Part shown: positions 8,357-16,798 of the stretch, piece after piece
Position numbering within the stretch: the first letter of the stretch is position 1
How the letters are laid out: every line of letters starts with the position of its first letter
Source: Plantibacter auratus
Lineage (GTDB): Bacteria; Actinomycetota; Actinomycetes; Actinomycetales; Microbacteriaceae
Assembly: GCF_050587365.1 (NCBI RefSeq)
Contig: NZ_JBOBFV010000004.1
Span: 62,001-126,000 of the forward strand
Length of the DNA stretch: 64,000 nt
Reading direction: 5' to 3'
The notes under the pieces: model-generated
The model's input: the letters and a program-made list of their open reading frames with translations, nothing else
Database searches by the model: none
What the model was told of the DNA's origin: nothing
Position numbers and translations under genes: made by a program

Positions 8357-9352
8357 TCAGACGCGCGAGCCGGCGCGGGCGGCGAGTGCCTGCAAGAGCG
8401 CGGCGGGTTCCTCGGGGTCGTCGATCGTGATCGCGAACTGCTTGCCCGAGGTGCTCGTGACGACGAGTCCGGGGCCGGAGCGCAGCACGACGGCCGAGCG
8501 GCCGGGCATGATCCGGTACCCCCAGCCGCCCCAGTCCATCGGGCGGATGTCGGTGGCCTCGACGACGTCGACCTGGCCGAGGGGGATGCGCTTCATCGGG
8601 ATGCCGAAGAGCGAGACGACGCGGAGGCCGCGCCAGTCGACGCTCACGCGGAGCCGGATGAACGAGGCGCAGAGGAGGGTCGCGAGGGCGAGGATCGACA
8701 GACCGAACATCGCGACGCCCGACTCGCCGCCCAGCAGGATCGGCGTGTAGGCGACGGCGCCGATCGCGACGAGGGCGAGGGTGAGCCAGAGGAACAGCAG
8801 GGCTGTGACACTCCGACTCCAGGCACCGACCTCGGTCTCGCCGAGGTCCATCGGCGCCGGTCGTGCAGCTGCACCGGCGAGCAGCGGCTGAGCCGGCAGG
8901 ATCACGGCGGGGATCACGCCCCAGAGCGAACACGCGGCGAGCGGGACGACCCACCAACCGAGGACGGCACCGTCGACCGATCCCGCCTGCACAGTGAGCC
9001 AGGTGGGGATGATCCACACGGACGCGGCCGACCCGGCGGCGATGCCGATGAAGAGGATGATCATGCGCTTGGTGCGCATGTCCGGCTTCGGCAGGGCGAG
9101 CAGGATGATGGCTGCGAACGCGGCGACGGACGCGATGATCAGCGTCACGAGGAAGACGCCCGCGGCCGGCAGGGAGTCGTCCGGTGCCCCGGTGCCCGAC
9201 CAATGCGATGCGACGTCGACGGGGATCGCATCGCCCCAGACGAGCCGGGTGAGTGCGATCGCGATCGCTGGGACGGCCATGGCGAAGCCGGCCAGGACGA
9301 TTCGTCCGCGCGCTGGTGCCGCCGGTGGCGGTGAGGTGGTGGTTTCGTGCAT
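8357..9352 (-). CDS. DUF1648-type multispanning membrane protein
   Basis: The 331-residue integral membrane protein begins at MHETTTSPPP after a GGGGGAGCAC ribosome site. About six hydrophobic segments are visible (for example VLAGFAMAVPAIAIALTRLVW and VFLVTLIIASVAAFAAIILLAL). The N-terminal segment with PVDVASHWSGTGAPD is the DUF1648 signature (expected P..H....G.PD), shared with SdpI-like immunity proteins. The C-terminal 110 residues form a soluble PH-like region (VDWRGLRVVSLFGIP...). The GntR regulator immediately upstream on the same strand (80-base gap) makes this a typical GntR(YtrA)/DUF1648 operon. These are often linked to envelope stress or antimicrobial peptides, but nothing here shows the trigger. 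Confidence 0.8.
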   Translation of the reverse strand: MHETTTSPPPAAPARGRIVLAGFAMAVPAIAIALTRLVWGDAIPVDVASHWSGTGAPDDSLPAAGVFLVTLIIASVAAFAAIILLALPKPDMRTKRMIILFIGIAAGSAASVWIIPTWLTVQAGSVDGAVLGWWVVPLAACSLWGVIPAVILPAQPLLAGAAARPAPMDLGETEVGAWSRSVTALLFLWLTLALVAIGAVAYTPILLGGESGVAMFGLSILALATLLCASFIRLRVSVDWRGLRVVSLFGIPMKRIPLGQVDVVEATDIRPMDWGGWGYRIMPGRSAVVLRSGPGLVVTSTSGKQFAITIDDPEEPAALLQALAARAGSRV

Positions 9353-9432
9353 GTGCTCCCCCTGAGCTGCTGAGGTGGTCTGATCATCGGCGTCGTCGAC
9401 CGACGGGGTCGTGAGGTGGGCGCCGGAACCCG

Positions 9433-9780
9433 TCAGGTGCGTTCGATCATCCGGCTGAGGTCCTTCGGCGAGATCCCGAACTTGCGTGCCTCGGTGACGA
9501 GCTGGGCGACGAGTTCGTTGACCCGGACGAGGCCCGGTGCTGCATCCTCGTTCACCCATGCTCCGCGGCCCTGTCGCATCCCGATGAGTCCGTCGTCGCG
9601 GAGCTCTCCGTAGGCGCGGAGGACCGTGTGCATGTTGATCTGCAGTGCTCGAGCGAGGTCGCGGGCAGGCGGGAGGCGCTCCCCCGGTGCCAGCGCGCCC
9701 GTCGCGATGCCGGAGCGCACCTGCACCGCGATCTGCTCGGCGAGCGAGACCGCGGAGGTGGGATCGACGCGGAACAACAT
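9433..9780 (-). CDS. GntR-family regulator, YtrA type
   Basis: This is a short 115-residue GntR protein with a winged helix (LAEQIAVQVRSGIATGALAPGERLP, ARALQINMHTVLRAYGEL) and only a small C-terminal helical tail ending ISPKDLSRMIERT, as in the YtrA subfamily that controls membrane transporters. The start at 9780 (MLFRVDPTSAVSL) has no Shine-Dalgarno. A -10-like TAGTAC at 9796-9791 lies 10 bases upstream, so the mRNA may be leaderless. It precedes the DUF1648 membrane protein on the same strand and probably represses that operon, including itself. Confidence 0.88.
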   Translation of the reverse strand: MLFRVDPTSAVSLAEQIAVQVRSGIATGALAPGERLPPARDLARALQINMHTVLRAYGELRDDGLIGMRQGRGAWVNEDAAPGLVRVNELVAQLVTEARKFGISPKDLSRMIERT

Positions 9781-9838
9781 GTTTGCAATCGTACTAGAAC
9801 AATGCCGTCCGTGCCCGCGACATTTGTGGGATTGAGGT

Positions 9839-9963
9839 CGGCGCGGTGCGCTGACGCGAGCGTGTGCCACTCGGCGCGGGCGCACCCCACAACCGTGAGC
9901 GCGCCCCTCCGGAGACCCGCGCTCACGCGGCAGACCCGCGCTCACGTCAGCGCACCGCGCTGG
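9839..9963. repeat. Dispersed palindromic element, copy 2
   Basis: The 125-bp copy has terminal inverted repeats (GGCGCGGTGCGCTGACG at 9840-9856, CGTCAGCGCACCGCGCTGG at 9945-9963). An inner perfect 9-bp stem GTGAGCGCG/CGCGCTCAC encloses CCCCTCCGGAGACC. It lies between the GntR and DeoR genes, both on the minus strand. Confidence 0.87.
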
Positions 9964-9991
9964 CACAAGCCACAGCGGAGGGAGGGACCGG

Positions 9992-10807
9992 TCAGAGGGC
10001 GACGACGTGCACGGCGATGTCCGCGGCCGCCAGGCGCTCGAGCTCGTCGGGGTCGGCGGAGGAGTCGGTCACGAGGTCGTGGATCTGCCCCAACTCGGCC
10101 ATGCGCGCGAGCGTGACCCGCCCGACCTTCGAACCGTCGGCGACCACGATGACCCGCTGCGCGTGTAGCACCATCGCCAGGTTCGTCCGCGCCTCACGCT
10201 CGTCGTGCGTCGTCGCACCGCCCTGCGCACTGATGCCGTCGGTCCCGAGGATCGCGGTACCCACGTTGATCGCGCTGAAGGTGTTCTCGGCGAGCGCCCC
10301 CACCGCCTCGAACGAGGAGGAGCGCACCAGTCCTCCCGTCATGATCACCTGCAGGTTCGGCCGGGAGGCGATCTCGGTCGCCGTGCTGAGCGAGTTCGTC
10401 ACGATCGTCAGTTCCGCCCGGTTGCTCAACTCCTTGGCGACCGCAGCCGTGGTGGTGCCACCGCTCAGGGCGATCGCGTACGGTCCCGCGGGGATCATCT
10501 CCGCCGCGCGCAAGGCGATCCGACGCTTGGCCTCACGGAACTGCGTGTCGCGGAACCGCACGGGCACTTCGTCGCGCGACTCCACCGCACGAGCGCCACC
10601 GTGCGTCCGGAGGACGAGGCCCAGGTCGTCGAGGTCGGCGAGGTCGCGCCGGATCGTCGGGGCCGACACGTCGAGCCGGGTCGTGAGGTCGTCGATCGAG
10701 ACGACGGCGTCCTCCGCCGCGAGGAGCGCGAGGATGGCGCGCATCCGCTGACTGCGTTTCCCGGACGGAGCATGTCGCGAGAGCTCGGCTGCGGTCGGTC
10801 CTCCCAC
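9992..10807 (-). CDS. DeoR-family repressor of the GH4/ABC operon
   Basis: The 271-residue protein has an N-terminal DeoR helix-turn-helix (SIDDLTTRLDVSAPTIRRDLADL, residues about 37-59) and the DeoR sensor domain with SGGTTTAAVAKEL, TNSLSTATEI and VADGSKVGR, which bind phosphorylated sugars. It starts at GTG 10807 with a GGGAAGGG ribosome site; an internal ATG before RAILALLAAED is an alternative. It is divergent from the GH4 gene, and the shared 110-base intergenic region contains four GATCA words near promoter elements. It therefore very likely controls the GH4-ABC-SIS-kinase operon in response to a sugar phosphate. Confidence 0.9.
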   Translation of the reverse strand: MGGPTAAELSRHAPSGKRSQRMRAILALLAAEDAVVSIDDLTTRLDVSAPTIRRDLADLDDLGLVLRTHGGARAVESRDEVPVRFRDTQFREAKRRIALRAAEMIPAGPYAIALSGGTTTAAVAKELSNRAELTIVTNSLSTATEIASRPNLQVIMTGGLVRSSSFEAVGALAENTFSAINVGTAILGTDGISAQGGATTHDEREARTNLAMVLHAQRVIVVADGSKVGRVTLARMAELGQIHDLVTDSSADPDELERLAAADIAVHVVAL

Positions 10808-10848
10808 GGCGAACCCTTCCCTCGTCGCCGACGGCTCTGCTCAGCGAA

Positions 10849-10915
10849 AGTGATCATTTCAATCGATTTCCGATCAAGTTCTTGCTCGGTTCGATCACTG
10901 TAGTCGATGATCACT
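10849..10915. promoter_or_regulatory. DeoR operator region: four spaced GATCA words
   Basis: GATCA occurs at 10852, 10872, 10893 and 10909, spaced 20, 21 and 16 bases. The outer two form an inverted pair AGTGATCAT (10849-10857) / ATGATCACT (10907-10915). Such phased repeats in a divergent region suit a multimeric DeoR repressor. Confidence 0.45.
10882..10911 (+). promoter_or_regulatory. Putative promoter of the GH4 operon (leaderless)
   Basis: TTGCTC (10882-10887) and GATGAT (10906-10911) are separated by 18 bases, and the GH4 ATG starts 7 bases after the -10. No ribosome site precedes the ATG, so transcription probably begins at the start codon. Confidence 0.4.
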
Positions 10916-10917
10916 CC

Positions 10918-12234
10918 ATGACACGAGTGACTTTCATCGGGGCGGGCAGCGTCGTCTTCACCCGCCAACTCATCGCCGACCTCCTCCGCTACCGCGACCT
11001 CGCCGGCCTCGAGATCGTCCTGCACGACATCGACCCCGAACGCCTCGCGGTGGCCGAGGGCACCGCCCGCCACGTCGACGAGCGTCTCGACGGCCGGGCG
11101 ACGATCTCAGCGGAGTCCGACCGTCGTCGCGCCCTCGCCGGCGCGGACTTCGTGATCAACATGGTCCAGGTCGGCGGCATCCGCGCGACCGTCTCCGACC
11201 TCGAGATCCCAGCGGCCCGCGGTCTCCTGCAGACCATCGGCGACACCACCGGCGTCGGCGGCGTCTTCCGTGCCCTCCGCACCTTCCCGTTGCTCTCGGC
11301 GCTGACAGCCGACATGCGGGAGATCTGCCCCGACGCCCACCTCCTGAACTACACCAACCCGATGGCGATGAACATCTGGTGGGCGTCGGTCGTCGCCCCC
11401 GACATCAGCGCGATCGGCCTCTGCCACAGCGTGTTCTGGACGGTCAACGACCTCTGCGAGCTCGTCGGCGTGCCGATCGAGGGCACGAGCTACCGAGCCG
11501 CCGGCGTCAACCACCAGTCGTGGTTGCTCGAGTGGACCCACGAGGGCCGCGACCTCTACCCGGCCCTGCGGGACCGCATCCGCGAGGACCCGGAGCTCAG
11601 CCGCCGCGTGCGCGTCGAGATGTTCCGCCGCATCGGCTACTACCCCACCGAGACGAGCGAGCACTCCTCCGAGTACCTGTCGTGGTTCCTCCGCTCCCCC
11701 GAGCAGGTCGAGCGTTTCCGCCTCCAGCCGCTCGAGTACCTCGGCATCAGCGAGGAGAACGTCGCGGAGTTCGAGGCGACGAAGGCCGCCCTCGCGGCCG
11801 GGACCCCGCTGACGCTCGAGGACGAGGCGAGCGAGTACGCCCCGCAGCTCATCCACTCGCTCGTGTCCGACACCCCACGACTCATCCACGGGAACGTCGT
11901 CAACCGCGGCCTCATCGACAACCTGCCGCAGGGCGCCGTCGTCGAGGTCCCGGTCCAGGTCGACGGGAACGGCATCGCTCCGCAGCCCATGGGCGCCCTG
12001 CCCGTGCAGTGCGCCGCGCTCAACCGCCCGTACGTCTCCGTCGCGGAACTCACGATCGAGGCGGCCCGCACCGGCAACCCGACCCTCATCCGGCAGGCGG
12101 TCCTCATGGACCCGAACGCCTCGTCCACCCTTACGCCCGAGCAGATCTGGGAGCTGTGCAACGACCTCGTCGCCGCGCACGGCGAGCTGCTGCCGGAGCC
12201 GCTGCGGGAGATCATCCCCGCCGACCGCATCTGA
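10918..12234 (+). CDS. GH4-family glycosidase (alpha-galactosidase/galacturonidase-like)
   Basis: The 438-residue protein uses NAD+ and a divalent metal for redox-assisted glycoside cleavage, as GH4 enzymes do. Visible features are the Rossmann motif FIGAGSVVFT (residues 6-15), GDTTGVGGVFRALRT (about 108-122), YTNPMAMN (145-152), the metal ligands Cys169 (GLCHS) and His199 (AGVNHQ), and DNLPQGAVVEVPVQVD. The motif spelling is closer to MelA/LplD-like alpha-galactosidases and alpha-galacturonidases than to 6-phospho-glucosidases. The ATG at 10918 begins directly at the Rossmann strand. It is the first gene of the operon with the ABC importer, SIS-domain enzyme and sugar kinase, so it probably releases the monosaccharide that those enzymes process. 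Confidence 0.88.
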   Translation: MTRVTFIGAGSVVFTRQLIADLLRYRDLAGLEIVLHDIDPERLAVAEGTARHVDERLDGRATISAESDRRRALAGADFVINMVQVGGIRATVSDLEIPAARGLLQTIGDTTGVGGVFRALRTFPLLSALTADMREICPDAHLLNYTNPMAMNIWWASVVAPDISAIGLCHSVFWTVNDLCELVGVPIEGTSYRAAGVNHQSWLLEWTHEGRDLYPALRDRIREDPELSRRVRVEMFRRIGYYPTETSEHSSEYLSWFLRSPEQVERFRLQPLEYLGISEENVAEFEATKAALAAGTPLTLEDEASEYAPQLIHSLVSDTPRLIHGNVVNRGLIDNLPQGAVVEVPVQVDGNGIAPQPMGALPVQCAALNRPYVSVAELTIEAARTGNPTLIRQAVLMDPNASSTLTPEQIWELCNDLVAAHGELLPEPLREIIPADRI

Positions 12235-12296
12235 CCGACCCGAAGCACCGCCGACCCGCACCGTTCCCGAACGATCGACACAGGAGACGACCACCG

Positions 12297-13652
12297 ATGT
12301 TCCCACCCCGTTCCACGATCCACGCTTCCACCTCCCCGCACGCCCGCCGGGCACGTCGCCTCATCACCGCGACCGCCGTCCTCGCCGCCGGAGCGCTCGC
12401 GCTCTCCGGGTGCGCCGGCGGATCCTCCGGTGCCACGACGCTCGACAAGGACGCGAAGGTGAAGCTCACCTTCTGGACCGGGCAGGCCGACGCCGCCCAG
12501 CAGATCCTCACCGGTCTCGTCGACGACTTCGAGAAGCTGCACCCCAACGTGACCATCGACGTCTCCTCGGGCGCGCCGTCCACGGAGGACCTCCTGCAGA
12601 AGCTCTCCGCGAGCTTCGCGGGCGGCAACTACCCCGACGTCTCGTACGCCTTCGGATCCTGGGCGAGCCGACTCGAGGCGTCCGGCCGCACCCTCGACAT
12701 CACCGACCAGGTGGCCGAGCCCGACGTGAAGTGGGACGAGTTCTCCGAGGCGGCCCGCAAGACGGTGCAGCCGACCGGTGAGAAGACGATCGGCTTCCCC
12801 GCCGTGGTCGACAACATCTCGCTCCTCTACAACACGACCGTCTTCGACGCGGCCGGGGTCGACTATCCCACGGCCGACTGGACCTGGGACGACTTCCGCG
12901 AGGCGTCGAAGCAGCTCACCGACCCGGCGACGAACACCTACGGCTACGCGTACTCGGTGTCGGGCAGCGAGGAGACGACCTGGCAGTTCTGGCCGCACCT
13001 CTGGCAGAACGGCGGCTCGATCATCTCCGACGACGCCAAGACGGCCGAGTTCGCCTCGGACGCGGGCGTCGACGCATTGACCTTCCTCCGCGACATGGCG
13101 GTCGACGACAAGAGCGTCTACCTCGACCAGACCGACACGAAGTTCGGCGACCTCTTCGCCAGCGACCGCATCGGCATGATCACCTCTGGCCCGTGGCAGC
13201 TGTCGACCCTGCAGACGAAGGGCACGAAGTACGGCGTCACCGTCCTTCCCGGCACCGACGGCGACCACCAGACCGTCTCCGGCCCGGACGTCTGGGCGCT
13301 GTTCGACCACAAGGACAAGAACCGCGAGTACTGGGCGTACGAGTTCACGAAGTGGCTCACCGACTCGGAGCAGGACCTCAAGTGGAACGTCGCCTACGGC
13401 AACCTCCCGCTGCGCTCGAGCGAGATCGACACCCCCGAGTTCCAGGCGCAGGTGGCTCAGCTGCCCGGCCTCGACGTGATGGCCGAGAACGGCGTCAACG
13501 CCAAGCAGGCCCGTCCGACGGTGCCCGGCTACGTCGGCCTGTCGGAGGCGATCGGCAAGGCGATCTCCTCGGTGCTGCAGGGCCAGGGCGATCCGAAGCA
13601 GGCCCTCGAGGACGCCGCGAAGACCGCCGACGACGCTCTGGCGGAGGACTGA
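12297..13652 (+). CDS. ABC sugar-binding lipoprotein (family 1 extracellular solute-binding)
   Basis: The 451-residue protein has an arginine-rich signal peptide ending in the lipobox LSGC (Cys39), which anchors it to the outer membrane face. The mature part starts VKLTFWTGQADAAQQILTGLVDDFEK, typical of oligosaccharide-binding proteins, with FLASDRIGM-like (LFASDRIGMITSGPWQ) and WALFDHKDKNREYWAYEF motifs. AGGAGA at 12282-12287 precedes the ATG. Its stop codon overlaps the ATG of the first permease (TGATG). It should capture an oligosaccharide or glycoside for the two downstream permeases. Confidence 0.92.
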   Translation: MFPPRSTIHASTSPHARRARRLITATAVLAAGALALSGCAGGSSGATTLDKDAKVKLTFWTGQADAAQQILTGLVDDFEKLHPNVTIDVSSGAPSTEDLLQKLSASFAGGNYPDVSYAFGSWASRLEASGRTLDITDQVAEPDVKWDEFSEAARKTVQPTGEKTIGFPAVVDNISLLYNTTVFDAAGVDYPTADWTWDDFREASKQLTDPATNTYGYAYSVSGSEETTWQFWPHLWQNGGSIISDDAKTAEFASDAGVDALTFLRDMAVDDKSVYLDQTDTKFGDLFASDRIGMITSGPWQLSTLQTKGTKYGVTVLPGTDGDHQTVSGPDVWALFDHKDKNREYWAYEFTKWLTDSEQDLKWNVAYGNLPLRSSEIDTPEFQAQVAQLPGLDVMAENGVNAKQARPTVPGYVGLSEAIGKAISSVLQGQGDPKQALEDAAKTADDALAED

Positions 13653-14611
13653 TGTCCACGGTTGCCGGACGCGACACGACCCCCAGGACGGAGCCGGAGC
13701 GACCCGAACGCCTCCCGGCTCCGCCCCGGCGAGCCAAGAACCGACTCCGCGACAACCTCACCGGGTGGGGATTCGTCGCCCCGGCCATGCTCATCGTGCT
13801 GGGCCTGTCGATCTTCCCCGCGATCTGGGCGTTCTTCCTGTCGCTCCAGAAGTGGGACGGGTTCAGCGAGCCGGAGCAGGTCGGGCTGGAGAACTACGCC
13901 AGCATGATCGGCAACGACGAGCTGCAGGCGGCCGTCATCCACACGGTCGTCTACACGCTGCTGTTCGTCCCCGCCTCGCTCGGGCTCGGACTCTTCCTCG
14001 CCGTCGCGCTCAACCGCCGGATCCGCTTCATCGGCGTCTACCGCACGGCGATCTTCGTCCCCTTCGTCGCCTCCGCCGCCGCGACCGGCATCCTCACGAC
14101 CTACCTCTTCAACCCGCAGTTCGGGCTCCTCAACACCGTGTTCCGGTTCCTCGGACTCCCGGCGCAGGGCTGGCTCGAAGACCAGGGGCAGGCGATGGTC
14201 GTCATCACGATCATGTCGCTCTGGGGGCAGGCAGCCTTCACGACCGTCATCTACCTGGCGGCGCTGCAGGACATCCCCTCCGAACTGCTCGAGGCCGCGC
14301 GGATCGACGGTGCGAACGCCTGGCAGTCGTTCTGGCGCATCACCTTCCCGCAGCTCGGGCCGGTCACCGTGTTCGTCGCCATCTGGCAGTTCATCCAGGC
14401 GATCCAGCTGTTCGACCTCGTGTACACCACCACCAGGGGCGGCCCGCTCGGTGCCACCCAGACGATCGTGTTCTACCTCTGGGACGCGGCGTTCAAGCAG
14501 TTGCAGTTCGGGTACGGCTCCGCGGTCGCCTACGGGCTGTTTGTGGTGACACTCATCGCCACGATCGGTGTCGTCCTGTACTCCCGCCGTTCCAACGTGG
14601 AGGCATTCTGA
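13652..14611 (+). CDS. ABC sugar transporter permease 1
   Basis: The 319-residue protein belongs to the MalF/UgpA class. After a 45-residue Arg/Pro-rich cytoplasmic start it has six hydrophobic segments, beginning with FVAPAMLIVLGLSIFPAIW. The EAA loop is EAARIDGANAWQSFWRITFP near residues 222-241, which contacts the ATPase. The start ATG overlaps the stop of the binding-protein gene and the stop overlaps the next permease, so all three are coupled. No ATPase is encoded here, so a shared MsiK-type ATPase elsewhere is expected, as in many actinobacteria. Confidence 0.93.
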   Translation: MSTVAGRDTTPRTEPERPERLPAPPRRAKNRLRDNLTGWGFVAPAMLIVLGLSIFPAIWAFFLSLQKWDGFSEPEQVGLENYASMIGNDELQAAVIHTVVYTLLFVPASLGLGLFLAVALNRRIRFIGVYRTAIFVPFVASAAATGILTTYLFNPQFGLLNTVFRFLGLPAQGWLEDQGQAMVVITIMSLWGQAAFTTVIYLAALQDIPSELLEAARIDGANAWQSFWRITFPQLGPVTVFVAIWQFIQAIQLFDLVYTTTRGGPLGATQTIVFYLWDAAFKQLQFGYGSAVAYGLFVVTLIATIGVVLYSRRSNVEAF

Positions 14612-15507
14612 TGACCGTCCTGACCACCCCACCACGCGGCGACGCCGCCACCGGCAAGCCGTCCCTGACCGCTCCGCCCGCCGGACGACGCACGCGTCGG
14701 CGGTTCAGCCCCTGGCATCTCGTGCTCGCCCCGATCGCGATCATCTTCGCCATCCCGTTCGTGCAGATGTTCATCACCTCGGTGACGCCGGAGTCGGAGA
14801 TCAACACCTATCCGCCCCGCATCCTCCCCTCGCACATCACCTTCGACGGGTTCGCGAAGCTCTTCTCCGAGTCGAACATCCTGCTCTGGCTCGGCAACAC
14901 GGTCGTCGTGTCGACGGTAGCGGTCCTGTCCCACCTCGTGCTCTGCTCGCTCGCCGGCTACGGGTTCGCGCGTCTGAAGTTCCGGGGCAAGACGATGGGC
15001 TTCCTCATGATCGTCGCGACGATCATGATCCCGACGCAGCTGCTCATGATCCCGACCTACATCCTGTTCTCCCGGATCGGGCTCATCGACAGCCTCGGGG
15101 CGGCGATCGTGCCGTGGCTGGCGTCCGCGTTCGGCATCTTCCTCATGCGGCAGTTCTTCCTGTCACTCCCGGCGGAGCTCGAAGAGGCCGCGCTCATCGA
15201 CGGCTGCACCCGACTGCAGGTGTTCTTCCGGGTGATCCTGCCGCTCGCGAAGCCGGCGCTGGCGACGCTCGCGATCTTCACGCTGCTGGGCTCGTGGAAC
15301 GACCTCGTCTGGCCGCTCATCGCGATCAACAACGACCAGGCCTTCACCCTGCAGCTCGGCATCACGAACTTCCAGGGCGCGCGCCGCACCGACTGGGCGC
15401 TCCTCATGGCCGGCAACGTCGTCGCCACGCTCCCGCTGATCGTGTTCTTCCTCTTCGCCCAGAAGCAGTTCGTGGCGACCATGACCTTCTCAGGCCTCAA
15501 GGGGTAG
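14611..15507 (+). CDS. ABC sugar transporter permease 2
   Basis: The 298-residue MalG/UgpE-class permease has six hydrophobic segments, the MFITSVTPESEIN loop after the first, MIPTQLLMIPTYILFSRIGL in the middle, and the EAA loop EEAALIDGCTRLQVFFRVILP near residues 191-211. It forms the translocation pore with the preceding permease. The ATG overlaps the preceding stop by one base. A 116-base gap follows before the SIS-domain gene. Confidence 0.93.
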   Translation: MTVLTTPPRGDAATGKPSLTAPPAGRRTRRRFSPWHLVLAPIAIIFAIPFVQMFITSVTPESEINTYPPRILPSHITFDGFAKLFSESNILLWLGNTVVVSTVAVLSHLVLCSLAGYGFARLKFRGKTMGFLMIVATIMIPTQLLMIPTYILFSRIGLIDSLGAAIVPWLASAFGIFLMRQFFLSLPAELEEAALIDGCTRLQVFFRVILPLAKPALATLAIFTLLGSWNDLVWPLIAINNDQAFTLQLGITNFQGARRTDWALLMAGNVVATLPLIVFFLFAQKQFVATMTFSGLKG

Positions 15508-15623
15508 GCACCGATCCCGGCGTGGCAGGATCACGTCCATCGCCGCGCGCGCGTCGAACGCTCAACCAACATCGATACCTCGCAACTCCCCCTCATCACC
15601 TCGACCCACCCCAGGAGCAACCC

Positions 15624-16796
15624 GTGTCCATCACCACCATCGTCGGTTCGGAAGCCACCGTCCGCGAGATCACCCAGCAGCCCGACGTCTGGCTCGAGGC
15701 GTCGACGGGGATCGCCGCCCGCCGCGAGGAGATCGACGCGTTCCTCGCACCGCTCCTGGCACGACCCGAGCTGCGCATCGTCCTGACCGGGGCGGGGACC
15801 TCGGCCTTCATCGGCGAGATCGCGGCACCGGCTCTGACCCGGACGCTCCGTCGCCGGATCGACGCGGTCGCGACCACCGAGATCGTCTCCAACCCGCAGG
15901 AGTCGTTCGCCGAGGACGTCCCGCTGCTCCTCGTGTCGTTCGCGCGCTCCGGCAACAGCCCGGAGAGCGTGGCCGCGACGGAACTCGCCGACCAGTCGCT
16001 CGCCGAGGTGCACCACCTGGTGATCACGTGCGACGAGACCGGCGAGCTGTACCGACGCCACCACGACCGCGCCTCGTCGCTCACCGTCCTCATGCCCCTG
16101 CGGTCGAACGACGAGGGCTTCGCGATGACGTCGAGCTTCAGCTCGATGCTGCTCTCGGTCCTCCTCATCCTCGGCGGCGCGGACGACTCCGCCGTACAGG
16201 CGCTCGCGGCCGGAGCGACGACGATCCTCGACCAGCGCGAGGTGGACATCCGCGCCCTGGCCAACGAGGGGTGCGAACGCGTCGTCTACATCGGCAGCGG
16301 CCCGCTCACCGGACTGGCACGCGAGTCGGCGCTCAAGCTGCTCGAGCTGACCGCCGGACGGATCGTCACCTACTACGACTCGGCGCTCGGATTCCGTCAC
16401 GGACCGAAGGCGGTCGTCGACGACAGCACGCTCGTCGTCGTCTACCTGTCCTCCGATCCGTACACGCGGCGGTACGACCTCGACATCGTCGCCGAACTGC
16501 GCGCGACGCTGTCGCCGGAACGCGTGATCGCGATCTCCTCCGAGCCGGTCGCCGACGCCACGGCGTACGACTGGGTGCTGCCCGAGCTCGCCGGCCTCGA
16601 CGACGCGCAGCTCGCGATCGGCTACGTGCTCGTCGCCCAGCTGCTCGGCCTGTCGTACTCGCTCCAGCTCGGCGCGACCCCGGACAACCCGTTCCCGAGC
16701 GGCACGGTGAACCGCGTCGTGCAGGGGGTCCGGATCCACGAGTTCGACGGCGTCGACGACGCTCGGAGTGTCGCCGCTCAGCTGCAGGAGCAGTAG
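15624..16796 (+). CDS. SIS-domain sugar-phosphate isomerase/deaminase, AgaS-like
   Basis: The 390-residue protein starts at GTG 15624 behind AGGAG. It carries two SIS (sugar isomerase) folds: the first has LTGAGTSAFIGE (about residues 54-65) and VSFARSGNSPESV (about 104-116); the second has YIGSGPLTGLARESALKLLELTAGR and the EFRHGPK-type loop (here ALGFRHGPK). This matches AgaS and related galactosamine-6-phosphate deaminase/isomerases rather than GlmS, because no amidotransferase domain is present. The adjacent kinase gene (2-base gap) suggests that it converts a phosphorylated amino sugar or its keto form. Whether it deaminates GalN-6-P, GlcN-6-P or something else cannot be read. Confidence 0.85.
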   Translation: MSITTIVGSEATVREITQQPDVWLEASTGIAARREEIDAFLAPLLARPELRIVLTGAGTSAFIGEIAAPALTRTLRRRIDAVATTEIVSNPQESFAEDVPLLLVSFARSGNSPESVAATELADQSLAEVHHLVITCDETGELYRRHHDRASSLTVLMPLRSNDEGFAMTSSFSSMLLSVLLILGGADDSAVQALAAGATTILDQREVDIRALANEGCERVVYIGSGPLTGLARESALKLLELTAGRIVTYYDSALGFRHGPKAVVDDSTLVVVYLSSDPYTRRYDLDIVAELRATLSPERVIAISSEPVADATAYDWVLPELAGLDDAQLAIGYVLVAQLLGLSYSLQLGATPDNPFPSGTVNRVVQGVRIHEFDGVDDARSVAAQLQEQ

Positions 16797-16798
16797 TC

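Noticed and set aside
11640..13310. 556-codon minus-strand open frame across GH4 and the binding protein
   Set aside because: It spans two plus-strand genes with clear motifs and reads as low-complexity.
13193..14611. Longer 472-codon version of the first permease
   Set aside because: The upstream part is a shadow of the binding-protein gene; the ATG at 13652 is coupled to its stop.
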